Assembly: GCF_020509005.1 (NCBI RefSeq)
Contig: NC_063023.1
Location: 2,542,001-2,606,000 of the forward strand
Reading direction: 5' to 3'
DNA length: 64,000 bases
Origin: Fulvia fulva
Lineage: Eukaryota; Ascomycota; Dothideomycetes; Mycosphaerellales; Mycosphaerellaceae
Part shown: positions 40,017 to 52,700 of the stretch, piece by piece
How the letters are laid out: each line of letters opens with the position of its first letter
Numbering within the stretch: the first letter of the stretch is position 1
The notes under the pieces: generated by a model
Told to the model about the DNA's origin: nothing
What the model saw: the letters and a program-made list of their open reading frames with translations, nothing else
Database searches by the model: none
Translations under genes and position numbers: made by a program

Positions 40017-43000
40017 GGTTTTCTTCTGGCTCCCAGGTATTTTCTGATTCGTCGTATCCTTTCCATTTGACAAGGTATTTCTGACCCTTCTTGTCTAGGA
40101 TTCTTTCGACTTCGAATTCGTCTTCTGCTTCCGGCTCGAAATGGAAGCTTTCTTGGCAAGGTGTTTTGGCGTCTGCGGGTTCCAGCTTGGAGATGTGGAA
40201 GACTGGATGGATTTTGGCGTCAGGTGGTAGTCGTAACCGGTAGTTGACTGGTCCTACGACTTTATCGATGAAAAATGGTCCGACCTTAACATGATCCAGC
40301 TTCTTGGTCTGTCTTCTCGTTCTCAGGTTTTTTGTGAGGAGATAGACCTTATCCCCCTTTTTTAGTAGAGGTGCCATTTTTCTTTGGTTTTGCCGTTGCT
40401 GAGACAATTTTTGTTGTGCATCTTCGATCGCTTTGCGTGCTTCTTTGTGCACCTCCTTGAGAGTCTCCGTCGTCACGATTGCTCTCTCGGCTTGTGGGTG
40501 AGATCCAGGTGTTCCGAACAGGTTAGGATCTTTGCCAAAGTTCGCATAGAATGGCGTCGTTGAAGTTGTCTCTGATTTGTGGTTGTTTAGTGCAATCTGC
40601 GCCACTGGCAGTAGTGAAACCCAGTTGTCTTGTGCGTAGTTAATGTAGTGTCTTAGGTATTGTTCCAGCGTTTGGTTCGTTCTTTCTGTTTGTCCATCGG
40701 TCTCTGGATGATATGCTGTTGACAACTTGTGCTTGATCCCGATCGTTCCCATAAGTGTTTTCCAGTAGTTGGACGTGAAGAGCTTATCTCTGTCCGTGAT
40801 GAATGTTTCCGGGAATCCGTGGTATCGGATCAATCTGTCTAGTACGAGGTATCCGAGCTGCTCTGCTGTATATGTCTCCGATGCAGGAATGAAGTGTGCA
40901 TATTTTGTGAGTCTGTCGACCATGACCAGTATCATGTCGTACGTTTGTTTCGTGACTTGGTCTTTCGACAATGGGAGCTTTGTAATAAAGTCCATTGTGA
41001 CTTCGTCCCATGGTTTCGTCGGTGGTGTCCTGAACTGTAGGTGACCGTACTTGGCGTGTCTCGCAGCTTTGTTTTGTTGGCAGTGTACGCATTGCTTAAT
41101 GTAGCGTAATACTTTTTGTCTCATTTGTGGGAATGAGAAGCTACGTTGTATAAGGTCAACCGTCTTCGTAGTTCCAGGGTGTCCATAAGTTGGCTCGTCG
41201 TGATGTTGTTGTATACACTCTTCTTCTCGGTCCTTCGGTACTTGGTATTTTCCTTGCGATATAGGGAACTGTTCTTCCTTGTCGCCTAGGATCTGTACGA
41301 TGTTGTTGAACTCTTTCGTGTTGGCACTAAGACTTCCATCGGGGTTCGTCTTAAGTATCTTGTGTTGCACTGGTTCTTTTCCTTCCATGTAGTCGCTTCG
41401 TCGGCTCAACGCGTCTGCGCGGCCATTCTCTGTTCCTGGAGTGTATTTGATTTCAAACTTGTACTGTCCTAGCAGCTCCGACCAGCGGGCTTGTCTTCGG
41501 GTAAGTTCTTTCGTCGTCGTGAAGTACGTAAGATTCTTGTGGTCTGAAAGAATCGTTAACTTCGGTGGGCCCTCGACGTACACTCTCCAATGTTGCATGG
41601 CAGCAACAATGGCTAGAAGCTCTTTGTCATGGATGTCGTAGTTCTGTTCCGCTGTGGTCATTTTTCGGGAATAATAGGCCACTGGGTGTCGTTTCCCCTC
41701 GTGTGTCTGTGTAAGACATGCGCCTATTGCCATATCGGACGCGTCGGTCTCGATGTGGACTTCCTTACTACCATCGAATAGTCGAAGCGTTGGGGCTGAA
41801 GCGCATTGTTCCTTGAGTTTCGTGAACGCTTCATGTTGTTCCTTTCCCCATTTCCAGCTGACGTCTTTTCTTGTAAGCATCGTCATTGGTGTTGCTGTCT
41901 TTGAGTAGTCCTTGATGAATTTCCGGTTGTAGTTGGCGAGTCCAAGGAACGATTGTACTTCCTTGACTGTCTTTGGTTCTGGCCATTCTCTGATTGACTG
42001 TGTTTTCGCAGGATCGATGGTGATTCCTGTTGTGCTGATGATGAAGCCTAAAAACTTGACTTGCTTCTTGTGGAACTCGCATTTCTCGGGTGCCGTCTTG
42101 AACCCGGCTCTGGTGAGTCGTTCGAAGACGTCCTGAACTTGCTTGGTGTGCTCCTGGAGGGATCCTTTTGTGTAGACCAGTATATCGTCCATGTACGCAA
42201 TGACGCACACGTCGAGCAGGTCTCTAAGCGTTTCGTTGACAAGGTCCTGGCAGGATGCGGGTGCGTTGGTCAGTCCCATAGGCATGACCAAGAACTCGTA
42301 GAGTCCATATCTTGTTCTGAAGGCGGTTTTCCATTCTTCTCCAGCTGCCATTCGTATCGCGTAGAAGGCATCTCGTAGGTCAATCTTCGTGTACCAGTCC
42401 GATCCGGTTAATCTGTCTTGTGCTTCTTCGATGTTGGGTAGCGGATATCGGTTCTTGATTGTGATCTCGTTCAACTTTCGGTAGTCTTGTACGAGTCGTA
42501 GTTTCCCGTTCGGTTTTGGAACGAACATGCATGGAGTTCCTGCGCTCGAGGTGGATCGTCGTATCCATCCTTTGGCCAGCTTCTCCTTCAGCCATTCTCG
42601 TAAGGTTTGGAGCTCTTTCTCGGACATTTGGTATAGGGGTCCCCATGGAGGCTCTTTTCCTGGCTGAATGTTTATCTTGTGATCCCATGGTGCGTGTTTA
42701 GGTAAGGCGTTCTTGCCTTCCTCTTCTCGGAATAGTCGTGACCATCTGCGATATTCCTGAGGGATGTCTGGCTCCGATTTTCCAGTCATCTTCGATGGTG
42801 CGTTACTTCCATCCGTTCTGGTGATCTCGTGACCCAACTGCCCCAAGTCGGTGTCTATCCCAGTCGAAGGTGGTTCTTCTGTCCTTCTGGTCGGTGCAAG
42901 CTGTATCCTGTTTAGCTGTCTTACCTCATCCACCAGCGAACGCTGCCGCTGCGTAGGTTCAATAGCGATAACGCAATCGCATTGTTCAAATCTGAGTACT

Positions 43001-43677
43001 CCTGTTCTCCAGTCGATTACTGGGTTGTGCTTTCTCAACCAAGGTGTACCGAGTACAATGTCATGACTGGCCATGTCAGTGACATCCAGGGTAATTTCCT
43101 CGTGGTGCTGTTGGATTGCAAGTGGTAGCGGTATCGTCTCGCGCTCCACACTGGGTAAGGATGATCCGTCTACCGCGATCAATTCATAACCCTCTTTCTT
43201 TCTGCGGGTAGCTAGCCCGTGTCGTTTGACAAATGATTCGGAGGCGAAGTTCCCGCTCGCTCCGGAATCTATCATGGCATATGTCCGATGCCCATTGACG
43301 ATAATCTTCGTTCGAAACACTGTAGTCGATGCTTGAGCCTTTTCTGTGTTGCATAACTCCTTTCGGTCGCTCATTCCTGAGGAGTCGATCCTTTTCCCTG
43401 TTCGTATGTGGAACGTCGTGCTTCGTGTCTCGAGGCCTCCGCTTGAACCTGGCGCGAGCCTTTCTGTGTCCACACCTGTAGTCGGTGACGTTCCTGGATC
43501 TTCTGCGTTTCTGAGTAGAGAGATCGTACGTGTTGTACGGCGTGTCGTAATTCGTTCGATACGAATGTTCCTGACGGTGTAAGGTATCCTGGTCCTATCA
43601 TATGGCTTCCTATCGGTGGTCTCTCGATGACAGCTGTTGCTAGGTTCTCGGTGACGCTCACAGCTGGGTATGTCCAT
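39886..43677 (-). CDS. Element D pol: protease, RT, RNase H, integrase, chromodomain
   Basis: 1263 residues. Protease [10 protein letters not shown] near residue 136; RT with active site YMDDILVYT near 491; RNase [14 protein letters not shown] near 640; integrase zinc region ([19 protein letters not shown]) near 823-860; integrase core [17 protein letters not shown] and GQTERTNQ; classical chromodomain [20 protein letters not shown] near 1186, followed by NTWEPEENL. It overlaps gag by 307 nt in the -1 frame, so -1 frameshifting is the likely way it is made. Complete. The tail after the chromodomain is basic. Confidence 0.94.
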   Translation of the reverse strand: MDIPSCERHREPSNSCHRETTDRKPYDRTRIPYTVRNIRIERITTRRTTRTISLLRNAEDPGTSPTTGVDTERLAPGSSGGLETRSTTFHIRTGKRIDSSGMSDRKELCNTEKAQASTTVFRTKIIVNGHRTYAMIDSGASGNFASESFVKRHGLATRRKKEGYELIAVDGSSLPSVERETIPLPLAIQQHHEEITLDVTDMASHDIVLGTPWLRKHNPVIDWRTGVLRFEQCDCVIAIEPTQRQRSLVDEVRQLNRIQLAPTRRTEEPPSTGIDTDLGQLGHEITRTDGSNAPSKMTGKSEPDIPQEYRRWSRLFREEEGKNALPKHAPWDHKINIQPGKEPPWGPLYQMSEKELQTLREWLKEKLAKGWIRRSTSSAGTPCMFVPKPNGKLRLVQDYRKLNEITIKNRYPLPNIEEAQDRLTGSDWYTKIDLRDAFYAIRMAAGEEWKTAFRTRYGLYEFLVMPMGLTNAPASCQDLVNETLRDLLDVCVIAYMDDILVYTKGSLQEHTKQVQDVFERLTRAGFKTAPEKCEFHKKQVKFLGFIISTTGITIDPAKTQSIREWPEPKTVKEVQSFLGLANYNRKFIKDYSKTATPMTMLTRKDVSWKWGKEQHEAFTKLKEQCASAPTLRLFDGSKEVHIETDASDMAIGACLTQTHEGKRHPVAYYSRKMTTAEQNYDIHDKELLAIVAAMQHWRVYVEGPPKLTILSDHKNLTYFTTTKELTRRQARWSELLGQYKFEIKYTPGTENGRADALSRRSDYMEGKEPVQHKILKTNPDGSLSANTKEFNNIVQILGDKEEQFPISQGKYQVPKDREEECIQQHHDEPTYGHPGTTKTVDLIQRSFSFPQMRQKVLRYIKQCVHCQQNKAARHAKYGHLQFRTPPTKPWDEVTMDFITKLPLSKDQVTKQTYDMILVMVDRLTKYAHFIPASETYTAEQLGYLVLDRLIRYHGFPETFITDRDKLFTSNYWKTLMGTIGIKHKLSTAYHPETDGQTERTNQTLEQYLRHYINYAQDNWVSLLPVAQIALNNHKSETTSTTPFYANFGKDPNLFGTPGSHPQAERAIVTTETLKEVHKEARKAIEDAQQKLSQQRQNQRKMAPLLKKGDKVYLLTKNLRTRRQTKKLDHVKVGPFFIDKVVGPVNYRLRLPPDAKIHPVFHISKLEPADAKTPCQESFHFEPEAEDEFEVERILDKKGQKYLVKWKGYDESENTWEPEENLTNCCQLLRHFRQDQQIKKDRTEGSQRRQQRNLRNPGTGRLPK

Positions 43678-45368
43678 ACCACTGCCCGTAGCGTGTCGAG
43701 GGTCTTGTCGAACTCAATTGGGTGTAGCATTCGCCGTCCCGATATTTTCGGTAGGAATTCTTCATGCCTTCTCTGTAGATGTACGATCATGTCGAATAGC
43801 TTCTTAGGTGCATCAATCGTGAAGGTCAACTGTTCGTTGTCGTCGTCAGTGTCGCTCTCTTCTCCTTCGGAGGAATCTTCTTGGCTTGATTCTTCCGGAT
43901 CCTGGTCTTCTTCGATCGTATCCAGCCCGGTGGTTTCTTGACGTTCTTGTGGTTCCGGTGACCACGATCCATTCCATCCTGGGTCCTGGTTTTCCTTGTC
44001 GTCGTCGTCGAAGCAGGATTCGTCGATGTCCACTTCTCGGAGCGTAGCGTCTTGCCTATGCGTCGCTCCCAGGGTTCCTCGCGGTTGCTGAGGCCAATAC
44101 CCTGCTCCAGCCTTTGCGGAGTAGTGAACTTGACACGAGTCTTGGTAACAGAATCGCCAATGAAGGCTTCCATGACCATTTCGAGATTCGGATTCGATCT
44201 CGTAATCGACTCTTCGTGCCATCATGTTGAACTGTTGTGGTCGGTTCTGCAGTCCGAATGGAATGACCTCCATTCGCTGCCCATGGTATCCTCCTCGTCC
44301 TTGTGAGGGGTCCAGGAGAGGCTTCGTGCTTCTGTTGCTAGCTCTCTCCTCCACTCTCTGAGTATAGTCGGTATCTCCCGGAGATCCAACACTGCTCTCA
44401 GATTTACTAGTTCGGGGTTGCATCATGTTGAACTGTTCGCGGCGCACCATATTCTTACCGCGGCAGTCCCTTGCTAGGTGGCCAGGTTTGCCACATCCAT
44501 AGCAGGTTCGTGTTTCTCTTCCTGAACTCGGGGGTCTTCCTTTCCCCTTGCTGTTCCTGATCTTGCGACCTTTTTCGGTAACGTCGAGCTCCATTGGTTG
44601 AGGTCCGTAATATGGTTTGTTGTTAGGCTTGTGGTTGTAGTTGTCGTTGAAGCCTTTGTTACGGTTGTCGTAGCCTGGTGTGTATCCGGCCTTTCCGGAT
44701 ACCTTGGAGTCGTATCGTCGTTCCATAGCTCTTTCGTAGAGCTTGTCGTCAAGATCAATCGTGACTTGGACTAGGTCGCCTAAGCCATCGATCCTCCGAC
44801 CGTCCCTCATTAACTCATCCTTGACATGCTCCTTCAGTCCTCGTCGGTACATGACCTGAAGTGCTTCGTCGTCCCAATCGGTAAGTTGTGCGTACTCCTG
44901 GAATTTGGCAGCGTATTCGGCGGTGGATGTCTTCTGAGTCAAGTGCTGAATTACACGAACGGCAGTGGCAATCTCGTTGGAGACCCCAAAGACGCTCTTC
45001 ATAGCATGCTTGAGATGATTGTAAGACTTGAAGACTCCGTCGGCATTATCTTCTCCATTGCTGTCCAGGTACTTCCTAAGGAATGGTTTGACCCAATGCT
45101 GTGCTCGTCCTCGAAGAAAGGTAGTGGCAAAGACAGGCTTGAGGTTCTCAGCCATGGAGTTGAACAAGAAGTACATGTCCATCTGAGCAACCCAAGTGTC
45201 GAACTTGTCTCGGTCGCCATAGTAGAAATCTGGCTTGCCAATCTTGAGGGTGTCGTTGCCTGTATGAGTAGCCAAGGCATTGATAGCATCGTTCGCGGTC
45301 TGAGGTCGTCGGGCTCTGCTTGCTTCACTGGGGGCGGGTGTTCCCCGGTCACTCTGTCGGTCTCCCAT
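43371..45368 (-). CDS. Element D gag polyprotein
   Basis: 665 residues from ATG 45368, 19 nt inside the 5' LTR boundary. The capsid region starts near residue 45 ([20 protein letters not shown]) and the zinc knuckle [14 protein letters not shown] lies near 290. A long acidic, low-complexity tail ([21 protein letters not shown]) follows, and a C-terminal extension past 530 overlaps pol. The acidic tail beyond the knuckle is longer than usual for gypsy gag. Confidence 0.9.
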   Translation of the reverse strand: MGDRQSDRGTPAPSEASRARRPQTANDAINALATHTGNDTLKIGKPDFYYGDRDKFDTWVAQMDMYFLFNSMAENLKPVFATTFLRGRAQHWVKPFLRKYLDSNGEDNADGVFKSYNHLKHAMKSVFGVSNEIATAVRVIQHLTQKTSTAEYAAKFQEYAQLTDWDDEALQVMYRRGLKEHVKDELMRDGRRIDGLGDLVQVTIDLDDKLYERAMERRYDSKVSGKAGYTPGYDNRNKGFNDNYNHKPNNKPYYGPQPMELDVTEKGRKIRNSKGKGRPPSSGRETRTCYGCGKPGHLARDCRGKNMVRREQFNMMQPRTSKSESSVGSPGDTDYTQRVEERASNRSTKPLLDPSQGRGGYHGQRMEVIPFGLQNRPQQFNMMARRVDYEIESESRNGHGSLHWRFCYQDSCQVHYSAKAGAGYWPQQPRGTLGATHRQDATLREVDIDESCFDDDDKENQDPGWNGSWSPEPQERQETTGLDTIEEDQDPEESSQEDSSEGEESDTDDDNEQLTFTIDAPKKLFDMIVHLQRRHEEFLPKISGRRMLHPIEFDKTLDTLRAVVWTYPAVSVTENLATAVIERPPIGSHMIGPGYLTPSGTFVSNELRHAVQHVRSLYSETQKIQERHRLQVWTQKGSRQVQAEASRHEARRSTYEQGKGSTPQE

Positions 45369-45375
45369 CGTAGAG

Positions 45376-45384
45376 GGCGTTCAA
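45376..45384 (-). promoter_or_regulatory. Primer-binding site of element D, self-complementary to its LTR
   Basis: Plus-strand GGCGTTCAA, 3 nt from the 5' LTR, is the reverse complement of TTGAACGCC at 45577-45585 in the LTR. A TATA-like TATTTAG (minus strand) at 45614-45620 lies about 36 nt upstream of that site, so the transcript could start there. This fits self-priming. Confidence 0.6.
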
Positions 45385-45387
45385 AGC

Positions 45388-45812
45388 TGTTAGGTTTGGT
45401 ATAACCTAATGATATCACAAGATCAGAAGACCAAGCTCAATCGGGTTTGTTCTCGGGCCGATGGGAAGTTGAGGGAGGGTGATGAAGCAGTAGCTGTCTT
45501 GTCTCGCAGAGATCAAGTAGCAGTGAGGCAGAGGTTGTGTTGTGGTGTATTCCAAACAGTGATATTAAACAGTGAGTTGAACGCCTCGAAGCCATAAGGG
45601 ATTCTCAGCGTTCCTAAATACAAAGGAGATCCCCTTATGCCCAGGGGTATTGCTTTCTTTGCTTTCCATCATTTCTGTGCTTTCTCTAGAAGGCGTACCG
45701 AGCGTAGAAATCGCTGCGAGCGAGCTGCAGCGGGAGTGCCCACTAGTTGGCTCGGCACCACGTGATCCGAAATCGGTTGGCTCGTAGGGTCCAGACGACT
45801 CGATCCGTAACA
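45388..45812 (-). repeat. 5' LTR of element D
   Basis: 425 bp, apparently identical to the left LTR, followed by GGAGG. Confidence 0.93.
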
Positions 45813-45817
45813 GGAGG

Positions 45818-48800
45818 TAGTGTACTACGTAGACAAAGAAGGCGGGGGCGATATTACCTCCCTCTACGTAGGTAGTACCTAGATATATAACCTATATATA
45901 TAACCGCTAGCCTCGAGGTCTAGCCGCGACCTAGGGGTCTATAGATACCTAGACAGTACGCTTAAGAGACAAGGGTACTACATCGTAGTAGGAGACTTTA
46001 ATATATACTACCCTTCCTAGGAAAGCCTTATATAGCCGTACCCTATAGCCGACGAAGTACTCGACTTAATAGCGAGTAATGTAATTACCCTTAATACTCT
46101 AAAGGACCTAGGCACCTAGAAGAGAGGGGGACTCTAGGGCACGATCGACCTCTCCTAGATCTTAGATAGCTACTACTATACGGTAACCTACTATAGGATC
46201 GAATATAAACTCGAGGCGTCGTTAGACTATATACCAGTTAGGACCTCTATTACGACATAGATATAACGTATACTAGCGAGAACCTTTAAGCTAAACTAGG
46301 GAAAGGCCTACTAGGCTAATATCTAGGCGTACCTCGATAACTCTAAGAGGCTAGTCTAGATCGCGTAGTAGTAATATAATAGTAAAGACGAGATAGACAA
46401 AGTAGTCTCGGGGTTAATAGACGAAATAAGAAAAGCGACCTTACTTTACGTTCCGCTTACCTAACTAACGATATAGTCTAAACTATACTAGACGCCGGAG
46501 TATACTACGGTAGTAAGAGAAGTAAGGAGAGCCCGCCGGGTATAGACGAGTAGCTATAGCGAGGAGGCCTAGAACGTATATAGGGAGGCATACTAATAGA
46601 AGAAAGCTATAATACGGAGGGAGAAAGTAGTCGGCTAGAGGGCTATAGTAGAAGAAATCGCCGGTAAGCTAGAGAGGATATAGAAGCTAGCAAAATGGGC
46701 CCGATAGGACCCTATATAGGGCCCCTTCTTCTCTATCCTAGCGCTATAATTGCCTAGTAGCCCGGTTAGCGACCCCGAGGCTAAGGCGCGTCTACTAGCT
46801 AGTAAGTTCTTCCCGCCCCTAGTCGAGGCTAATCTAAGCGACATAAACAGCTCTACTCCCCTAGCCCCTAGTATCGCGGTCTAATAGGAGGTGTCCGAGG
46901 GAGAAGTTGCCGCTATACTAAGGAAGTTACCGGCGAAGAAAGCCCCGGGGCCGGATAGGATCCTAAACGAGCTACTAAAGAAGTGTAGAGATCAACTAGC
47001 CCTAGTAGTTATAGCGATCTTTAACGCCTACCTATAGACCGGATACTACCCGATAGCTTTTAAACAATCGACGATAGTAGTCTTACGTAAGCCGTAAAAG
47101 GAAGACTATACGTAGGTGAAGTCGTACCGCCTAATTACGCTCCTTAATACTCTTAGGAAGGCGCTTAAGAAGCTAGTTATAACGAGACTCTCCGAGGCGG
47201 TAGAGGAACACTCCCTACTCCCGGACACCTAGATAGGTACGCGCCTATAGCGATCGACGCTATCCGCGATAGAACTTATCACCTCTTAGGTAAAGGCTAT
47301 CTAGTATAAGAATAGGGATAAGGTAGCTTCCTTACTTAGCCTAGACATATTAGGAGCCTTTGACTACGTATTATACCCGCGGCTACTCTATATCCTAAGG
47401 ACGAAAGGACTCCCTAAGTAGCTTATTAACTTCGTACGGTCCTACCTCTAAAACCGTAGTACGTCGATCCTAGTCGGCTAGTATAGAAGCCTATTTTAAG
47501 TAGTCTATACTAGAATCCCGTAAGGCTTAACGCTAGTACCTATTCTGTTCCTCTTCTTTATAGCGACGCTACTCCTAGCCCTAGAATCCTAGAACACCGC
47601 TACGAGCGGCTTCGTAGACGACATAAACATCCTAGCGTAGTCTTCCTCGACTAAGGAGAACTATAGGCTACTAGAAGAGAAGCACAAGATCTATAAGGAC
47701 TAGGCTAGGAGGCACGGGGCTCGGTTTGCCCTAGAAAAGTACAATCTAATACACTTTACGCGCTGGCCACGGTTCTATAATATATAAGCTTCTATCTAGA
47801 TATAGGGGTATACGACTAACCCGGTAAATTAGCTTAGGATCCTCGGGCTATAGGTAGACCCGGCGCTATAGTAGAGGAAGTACGTATAGGTAATATTACG
47901 GAAAGCTAAACAGAATATAGCATTATACTAGAGGCTCACTACGTCTATATAGGGGGCGGACTTCCGGTAGTCACGACTTCTATATACGGCTATTATACGG
48001 CTAGTCCTTACCTATAGTAGCTAAGTATAGTCCTTAGGCGAGAGGGCCTACCTATCGAAGGGACTCGTCGCGCCGCTAGCGAAGATCTAAAACTAATGCC
48101 TAAGAAAGGTCACCGGGGTATATAAGTCGATACTAACGAGGATACTTAAGTATAAGACCGCTATACCGCCGATCGACCTATATATCTAGGGACTACGGAC
48201 CTCCTACTTAGGTAAGTCGGTATAGTACCTAGTATAGAAGGTCATCGCTAGTATAGTCGTAAGGGCCCGCGAATTAGTACTAGCGTATAAGAGTATTCGA
48301 CCCGGGAACGAGCCGAACTACCGGGTAAGGGACGAATAGCTAGTAATATAATAGGAAGGTAAGAAATCGTTTATAGAGTAACTATAGAAAGAGAGGTAGA
48401 ACAACTAGGTTATAGGGTATAGTAGACGCCCTTAGCTAGCGGGATAACCTAAGGAATAGTTAGCTATAAAATCCGCGGTCAAGTACCCCCCGAAGCTTAT
48501 CTACTACCGCCTTACGAGGGTATAGAGTAGTATAGCAACCTAACTACGAAGCGAACACATCGGCCTCTAGGGGTACCTATTATAGAGGAAGGTTCTAGGA
48601 TACACGAATACTAGCTGCCCCTACGGCTATCGCTCCTAGAACGTACGGTACGTACTCCTCGTCTATCCGAGGTAGTCGCTAGGAAGGGGGGAGTAGATAG
48701 TAAAGGCGAGGAACCGGACGATTAGGGCACTTCTTAACAACGCTAAGGACCTACGGCGTATTACGAACTAGATACTAGAGAAGGGCTAGCTAGAACAGTA

Positions 48801-49049
48801 CCGCCTAGTAGGAGTAGTATAGGAAGAGAGGACACGACGTAGCGCGACGAGACCGGCTAGGAGCGGGGGCTAACGGGGTAGTAATATAGACTACGTACGT
48901 TTAGAGGGAAAGCTAATCTAGATAAGGAGTAGTCGGGGGCGGGAAGGGTTTTCACCTATTCGGGTTTCCCTTTGTACATAACAATAGATATATACCTATA
49001 TAGGCCGGATAGGGTCCTAGAATAGGAGAATAACAAATCTATCTATCTA
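45818..49049 (+). pseudogene. LINE-2 ORF2 (endonuclease and RT) and 3' end, RIP-destroyed
   Basis: Aligns to LINE-1 ORF2 from the middle of the endonuclease to the tail. At about 46410 it reads GGGGTTAATAGAC where LINE-1 has GGGGTGACAGAC, so this copy keeps the RT in frame with the endonuclease. The RT active-site remnant is near 47610 (GFVDDINILA). Nearly every tryptophan and many glutamine codons are now TAG/TAA. Confidence 0.85.
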
Positions 49050-49062
49050 TTAAATAGGTATA

Positions 49063-49234
49063 ATTTACGTAGTAGTAGAAGACGGCGGATTATACGAAAG
49101 ACAAAGAAGGACCTAATAGGATAGCGTATATCTATATATAGTATCGCTAGTATTAGTATAGGTAGATGCTAGGGGTCCGGATGTTTACTAGCCTATAGGC
49201 TAGTAAACCCTAGTTACGTGATCTAGTTATATAA
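49063..49234 (-). repeat. Middle piece of element E's LTR, RIP-mutated
   Basis: Matches positions 16-187 of C's LTR with CpA/TpG-to-TpA changes. The next piece is at 55531. Confidence 0.85.
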
Positions 49235-49754
49235 TGTCAGGGCGAGAGCCTGGCCTGTGAGATGCAAGGGTGAAAGCGAGAATGCAGGTGCGAAGTGCAG
49301 ATGCAAAAGGGTATGGTATGATGGCTACACAAAACAAAAGACGAAGAAAGCAAGAGAGGCCTGGGGAAGGCCAGATATTTATACGCGACCCTCGCGAGTG
49401 CGTGTCCCCGCATCAACAGGGCTAACCCGTGCGAAGCCGCGCTCAGCAGCTTTGCTCAAAACCTTATTCCAACCTGCCCTACGTTCCGAGTCTTCCACGT
49501 GCTTCTTCCAGGGTCCAGCGCAGTCGCGGGTGCTCGCGGGAGTGCCGTGAGTCACACAGTCACGAGCCGAAGTGAATCTGTCAAGGTTTGGTAGAGGGGT
49601 GAATTTGGAGGGCTGGGTCCCGTAGTGAATGTTGCGGGGCATGTGATTCTTGGTGCTCACACACCAAGCTGGACTGTCACTTCTTGACGACTTCTGAGCA
49701 CTCTGAGGCTCTTCTGTCCCCACCTTCTGTACACTCTGTGGGGAGACCATGACA
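49235..49754 (-). repeat. 3' LTR of element F, partly coding
   Basis: 520 bp, TGTCAGGGCG...GACCATGACA. About 375 bp of it encode the C-terminal 125 residues of pol. Confidence 0.93.
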
Positions 49755-52700
49755 GTAGCCCCCCCGAACAAAGCTGAGTTCCTACGAAGCCGTAGTAGTT
49801 CCACATATCGAGGATGTTCAGCTTCAGTACCAGGCCTAGGCCTGATGTCATGGTCGATACACCATTGGTAAGCCCCGTCGAAAAGCTCAGATTCGAAGAG
49901 CCTGCCGATGTTGACTTCTGGGCCGTCTGCGCGGGCGTGGTATTCTTCGATTGCTTGACGATTGAAGATGATATGTTGGATAGGTTCCCATGAGGTATCC
50001 CACTCAGGGCAACCTTGCCATTCGACTTCATACTTGATCGGCGGTAGTCCTTCAACGTCGTTGGGCTCTACGCGGATTCCCCGGATCTTGCGGACGGCAT
50101 AGTCGTCAGAAGGTAGGTTAACAGGCTCGTCGACTTCTACTTCATCGGGAGGACCTGGCATGTCTTGGTTTTGGTTCGGGAATGGGTCCTCAGCCGACGG
50201 CCGAAGGCGTACGGGATGGAAGACGTCGTGGATCTTTATGTTCGCAGGAAGAGCTAGACGGTAGGCGTGTGAACTGATACGCTCGGTGATCTCAAAAGGA
50301 CCTAGGTTCTTCCAGTTCAGCTTCTTGGAGGGGCGGTCTGTCTTGATGTTCTTGGAGTTGAGGTAGACCATATCGCCTACTTGGTAGTCGGGAGCTGGCT
50401 GGCGACGACGATTGGCTTGATCCTCGTAGATTGCTTGTGCGTACACCATCTCGTCGTGAACTTCTTCATGGATCTGTGAGAGCATAGTAGCGAACTCGTC
50501 TGCTGCTTGCTCGTTTGCGTCTTCGGTAGGCGGGAGAGGTTCTTCTGGTTCCATGCCTGTACGAGGGTGGTAACCTCTCGTAGTATAGAAGGGAGAGTAG
50601 CCAGTAGTCTCCGAGTCCCAGTTACGAGTAGCGAACTCTACCGCAGGGATATGCTGAGGCCAATCCTTCTGGTGGTAGTCGACGAAGCAACGAAGGACCT
50701 GCTCGAGGATAGCGTTCGTAATTTCGGTCTGGCCGTCGGTCTGTGGCTGAAAACTGGTCGAGAGGTTATGCTTGATGCCTAGGATAGCACACAGACGCTT
50801 CCAGAAGTGCGAGATGAACTGGGTGCCTCTGTCAGAGGTGATGCTATCCGGGAGGCCTTGAAAGCGCCAGACGAATTCGTAGAACAAGCGAGCAGTCTCC
50901 TTTGCGGTCATGCTCCAGCACGGGATCATGTACCGGTCCTTGGAGTGACGGTCCACGATCACTAGAAGGGCCTTTGCTTTCACGCCGCTGAAGGTCTTGC
51001 CGTGAGGAAGATCGGTGATAAAGTCCATAGTGATGTGCTTCCACGGACGATCAGGAGCCGGGAGAGGGTGCAAGAGACCGTGGGGACGGTGGCGGTTAGC
51101 TTTGGCTCTTCGGCAAGTAGCGCAGTTCAGCACGTAGCGGCGGACGTCCTTCCAGGAATGCGGCCACCAGTAATACCTAGCGAGGAGCTTGTGGGTCTTG
51201 GCTACGCCTGGGTGACCCCCAGAGGCGGAGTCGTGGATGATTTGAAGAATCTCAGCTCGGATATTAGAGCCTTCGGGCTGCGGTACGTAAAGCTTCTTAC
51301 GGAAGTAGACGACACCTTCCTGGAGCTCGCACTCGGACAGCGAGAAGCCCGGGAATGTCCTCGCGCCAGATCTAAGGGCCTGAACTAACTCTTGGGCGTC
51401 TATGTCGGCATCGTACGCTGTTCGTACTCGTGCCATGATGCCTTCGGGCTGCTCCTCATTATCAAACCCCTCAAAGTCTGATTCGGATGAGCCGTCGGTC
51501 GTTACTGAGCCCTCTTCATCGTCGTTCAAGTCCTCAGCGTCCGAGGCGTATTCTTCAGGCTCGGATTCATCGTCACTCTCGTCAAGGTAGGCAGGAGCGA
51601 GCACGAGAGTAGCAAAGGAAGCGGCGAGCGTAGGCTGGCCGTTCGATAGGTACTCTCGAAGCTCGGAAGAGAGGTTGTGCTCTTTGATGACTTGTTGCCC
51701 TGCGATTTGCCGGCCCCCTCTTCGATCAACTGGAGAGTCTCCAGGGCGGCGGGTAAGGGCGTCGGCCATCGAGTTGGCCTTGCCGGGCGTGTACGAGATC
51801 ACGAAGTTGAACCGGGAGAGGAACTCGCTCCAGCGGGCCTGGCGACGATTGAGCAGCTTGCTCTTCATAAAGTAGACGAGGTTCTTATGGTCGGAGCTTA
51901 CTTGGACGGGCATAGCAGAGCCTTCGAGCTCGGGGCGCCACTCTTCGAAAGCTTTGACGATGGCGAGAAGCTCCTTGTCGTAGATCTCGTAGTTACACTC
52001 CGTGGCGGTCAACTTCTTGGAGAGGAAGGCGACAGGTAACCAGGGGGATTCAGGCGAGCGGCGTTGTAGCAGGACACCGCCCACCACGCCGTCGGATGCG
52101 TCGGTCTCTACACGGGTCTCCAGTTCGAAATCGAAGTGCTGTAGAAGCGGGTTCTCAACAAACTTCGCTTTGAGCAAGTCAAAAGCCTCCTGGCATTCGT
52201 CGGTCCAGGCGAACTTCTCACCCTTGCGCGTGAGCTTCGTCAAAGGGCGTACCACGCCCGAAAATGCGTGGATGAAGCGGCGGTAGAAGTTGGCAAAGCC
52301 TAGGAAACCCTGGACCTCTTTGACGTTCGTAGGAGCATCCCATTCGACGATAGCGTCGATCTTCTCTTGGTCCATCTTGATGCCGTCTGCGGTAATGATC
52401 AAACCAAGGAACTTGACTTCGGTCTTCTCAAACTCGCACTTGTCGATATCGAGCTGCAAGCCGGCGTCTGCGAGCTTCTGAAGGACCTTACAGACGTGCT
52501 CGCGGTGCTCCTCCTTGGTCTCGCTGTAGACTAGGATGTCGTCGATGTAGGCAGTGCAGAACTGATCGAGGAACTCCTGAAGGATGTCGTTAATGAAGTT
52601 CTGGAAGGTACTAGGCCCGTTACAAACGCCGAAGGGCATAACGAGCGACTCGAACAGCCCGTAGCGAGTACGGAAGGCTGTGAGATACTCGTGTCCTTCT

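Larger units (their letters stand above)
38851..45812 (-). mobile_element. Element D: intact Ty3/gypsy chromovirus with an antisense gene
   Basis: 6962 bp, reverse orientation, inserted in LINE-2's endonuclease frame. LTRs 38851-39275 and 45388-45812 are 425 bp each and appear identical. Target duplication is GGAGG (38846-38850 and 45813-45817). Gag, pol and an extra antisense frame next to the 3' LTR are all open. A polypurine tract (minus strand) lies at 39276-39290. No RIP: very recent insertion. No second copy of this family is in the window. Confidence 0.95.
31594..49049 (+). mobile_element. LINE-2: RIP-mutated full-length LINE, split by C and D
   Basis: Same family as LINE-1, opposite orientation. 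Pieces 31594-32580, 38123-38850 and 45818-49049 total about 4.95 kb, matching LINE-1's 4.97 kb. The target duplication TTAAATAGGTA[C/T]A is at 31581-31593 and 49050-49062; the two copies differ by C-to-T at CpA, so insertion preceded RIP. The end is ATCTATCTATCTAT. Reading frames correspond to ORF1 (cut by C near 32580, resuming at 38123) and ORF2 (cut by D in the endonuclease at 38850, resuming at 45818). All are full of TAG/TAA. The first ~45 nt do not match LINE-1's 5' end. Confidence 0.9.

Noticed and set aside
44826..45404. 192-codon plus-strand ORF in element D
   Set aside because: Antisense to gag and running into the LTR, no recognisable motif, unlike the antisense ORF at 39372.
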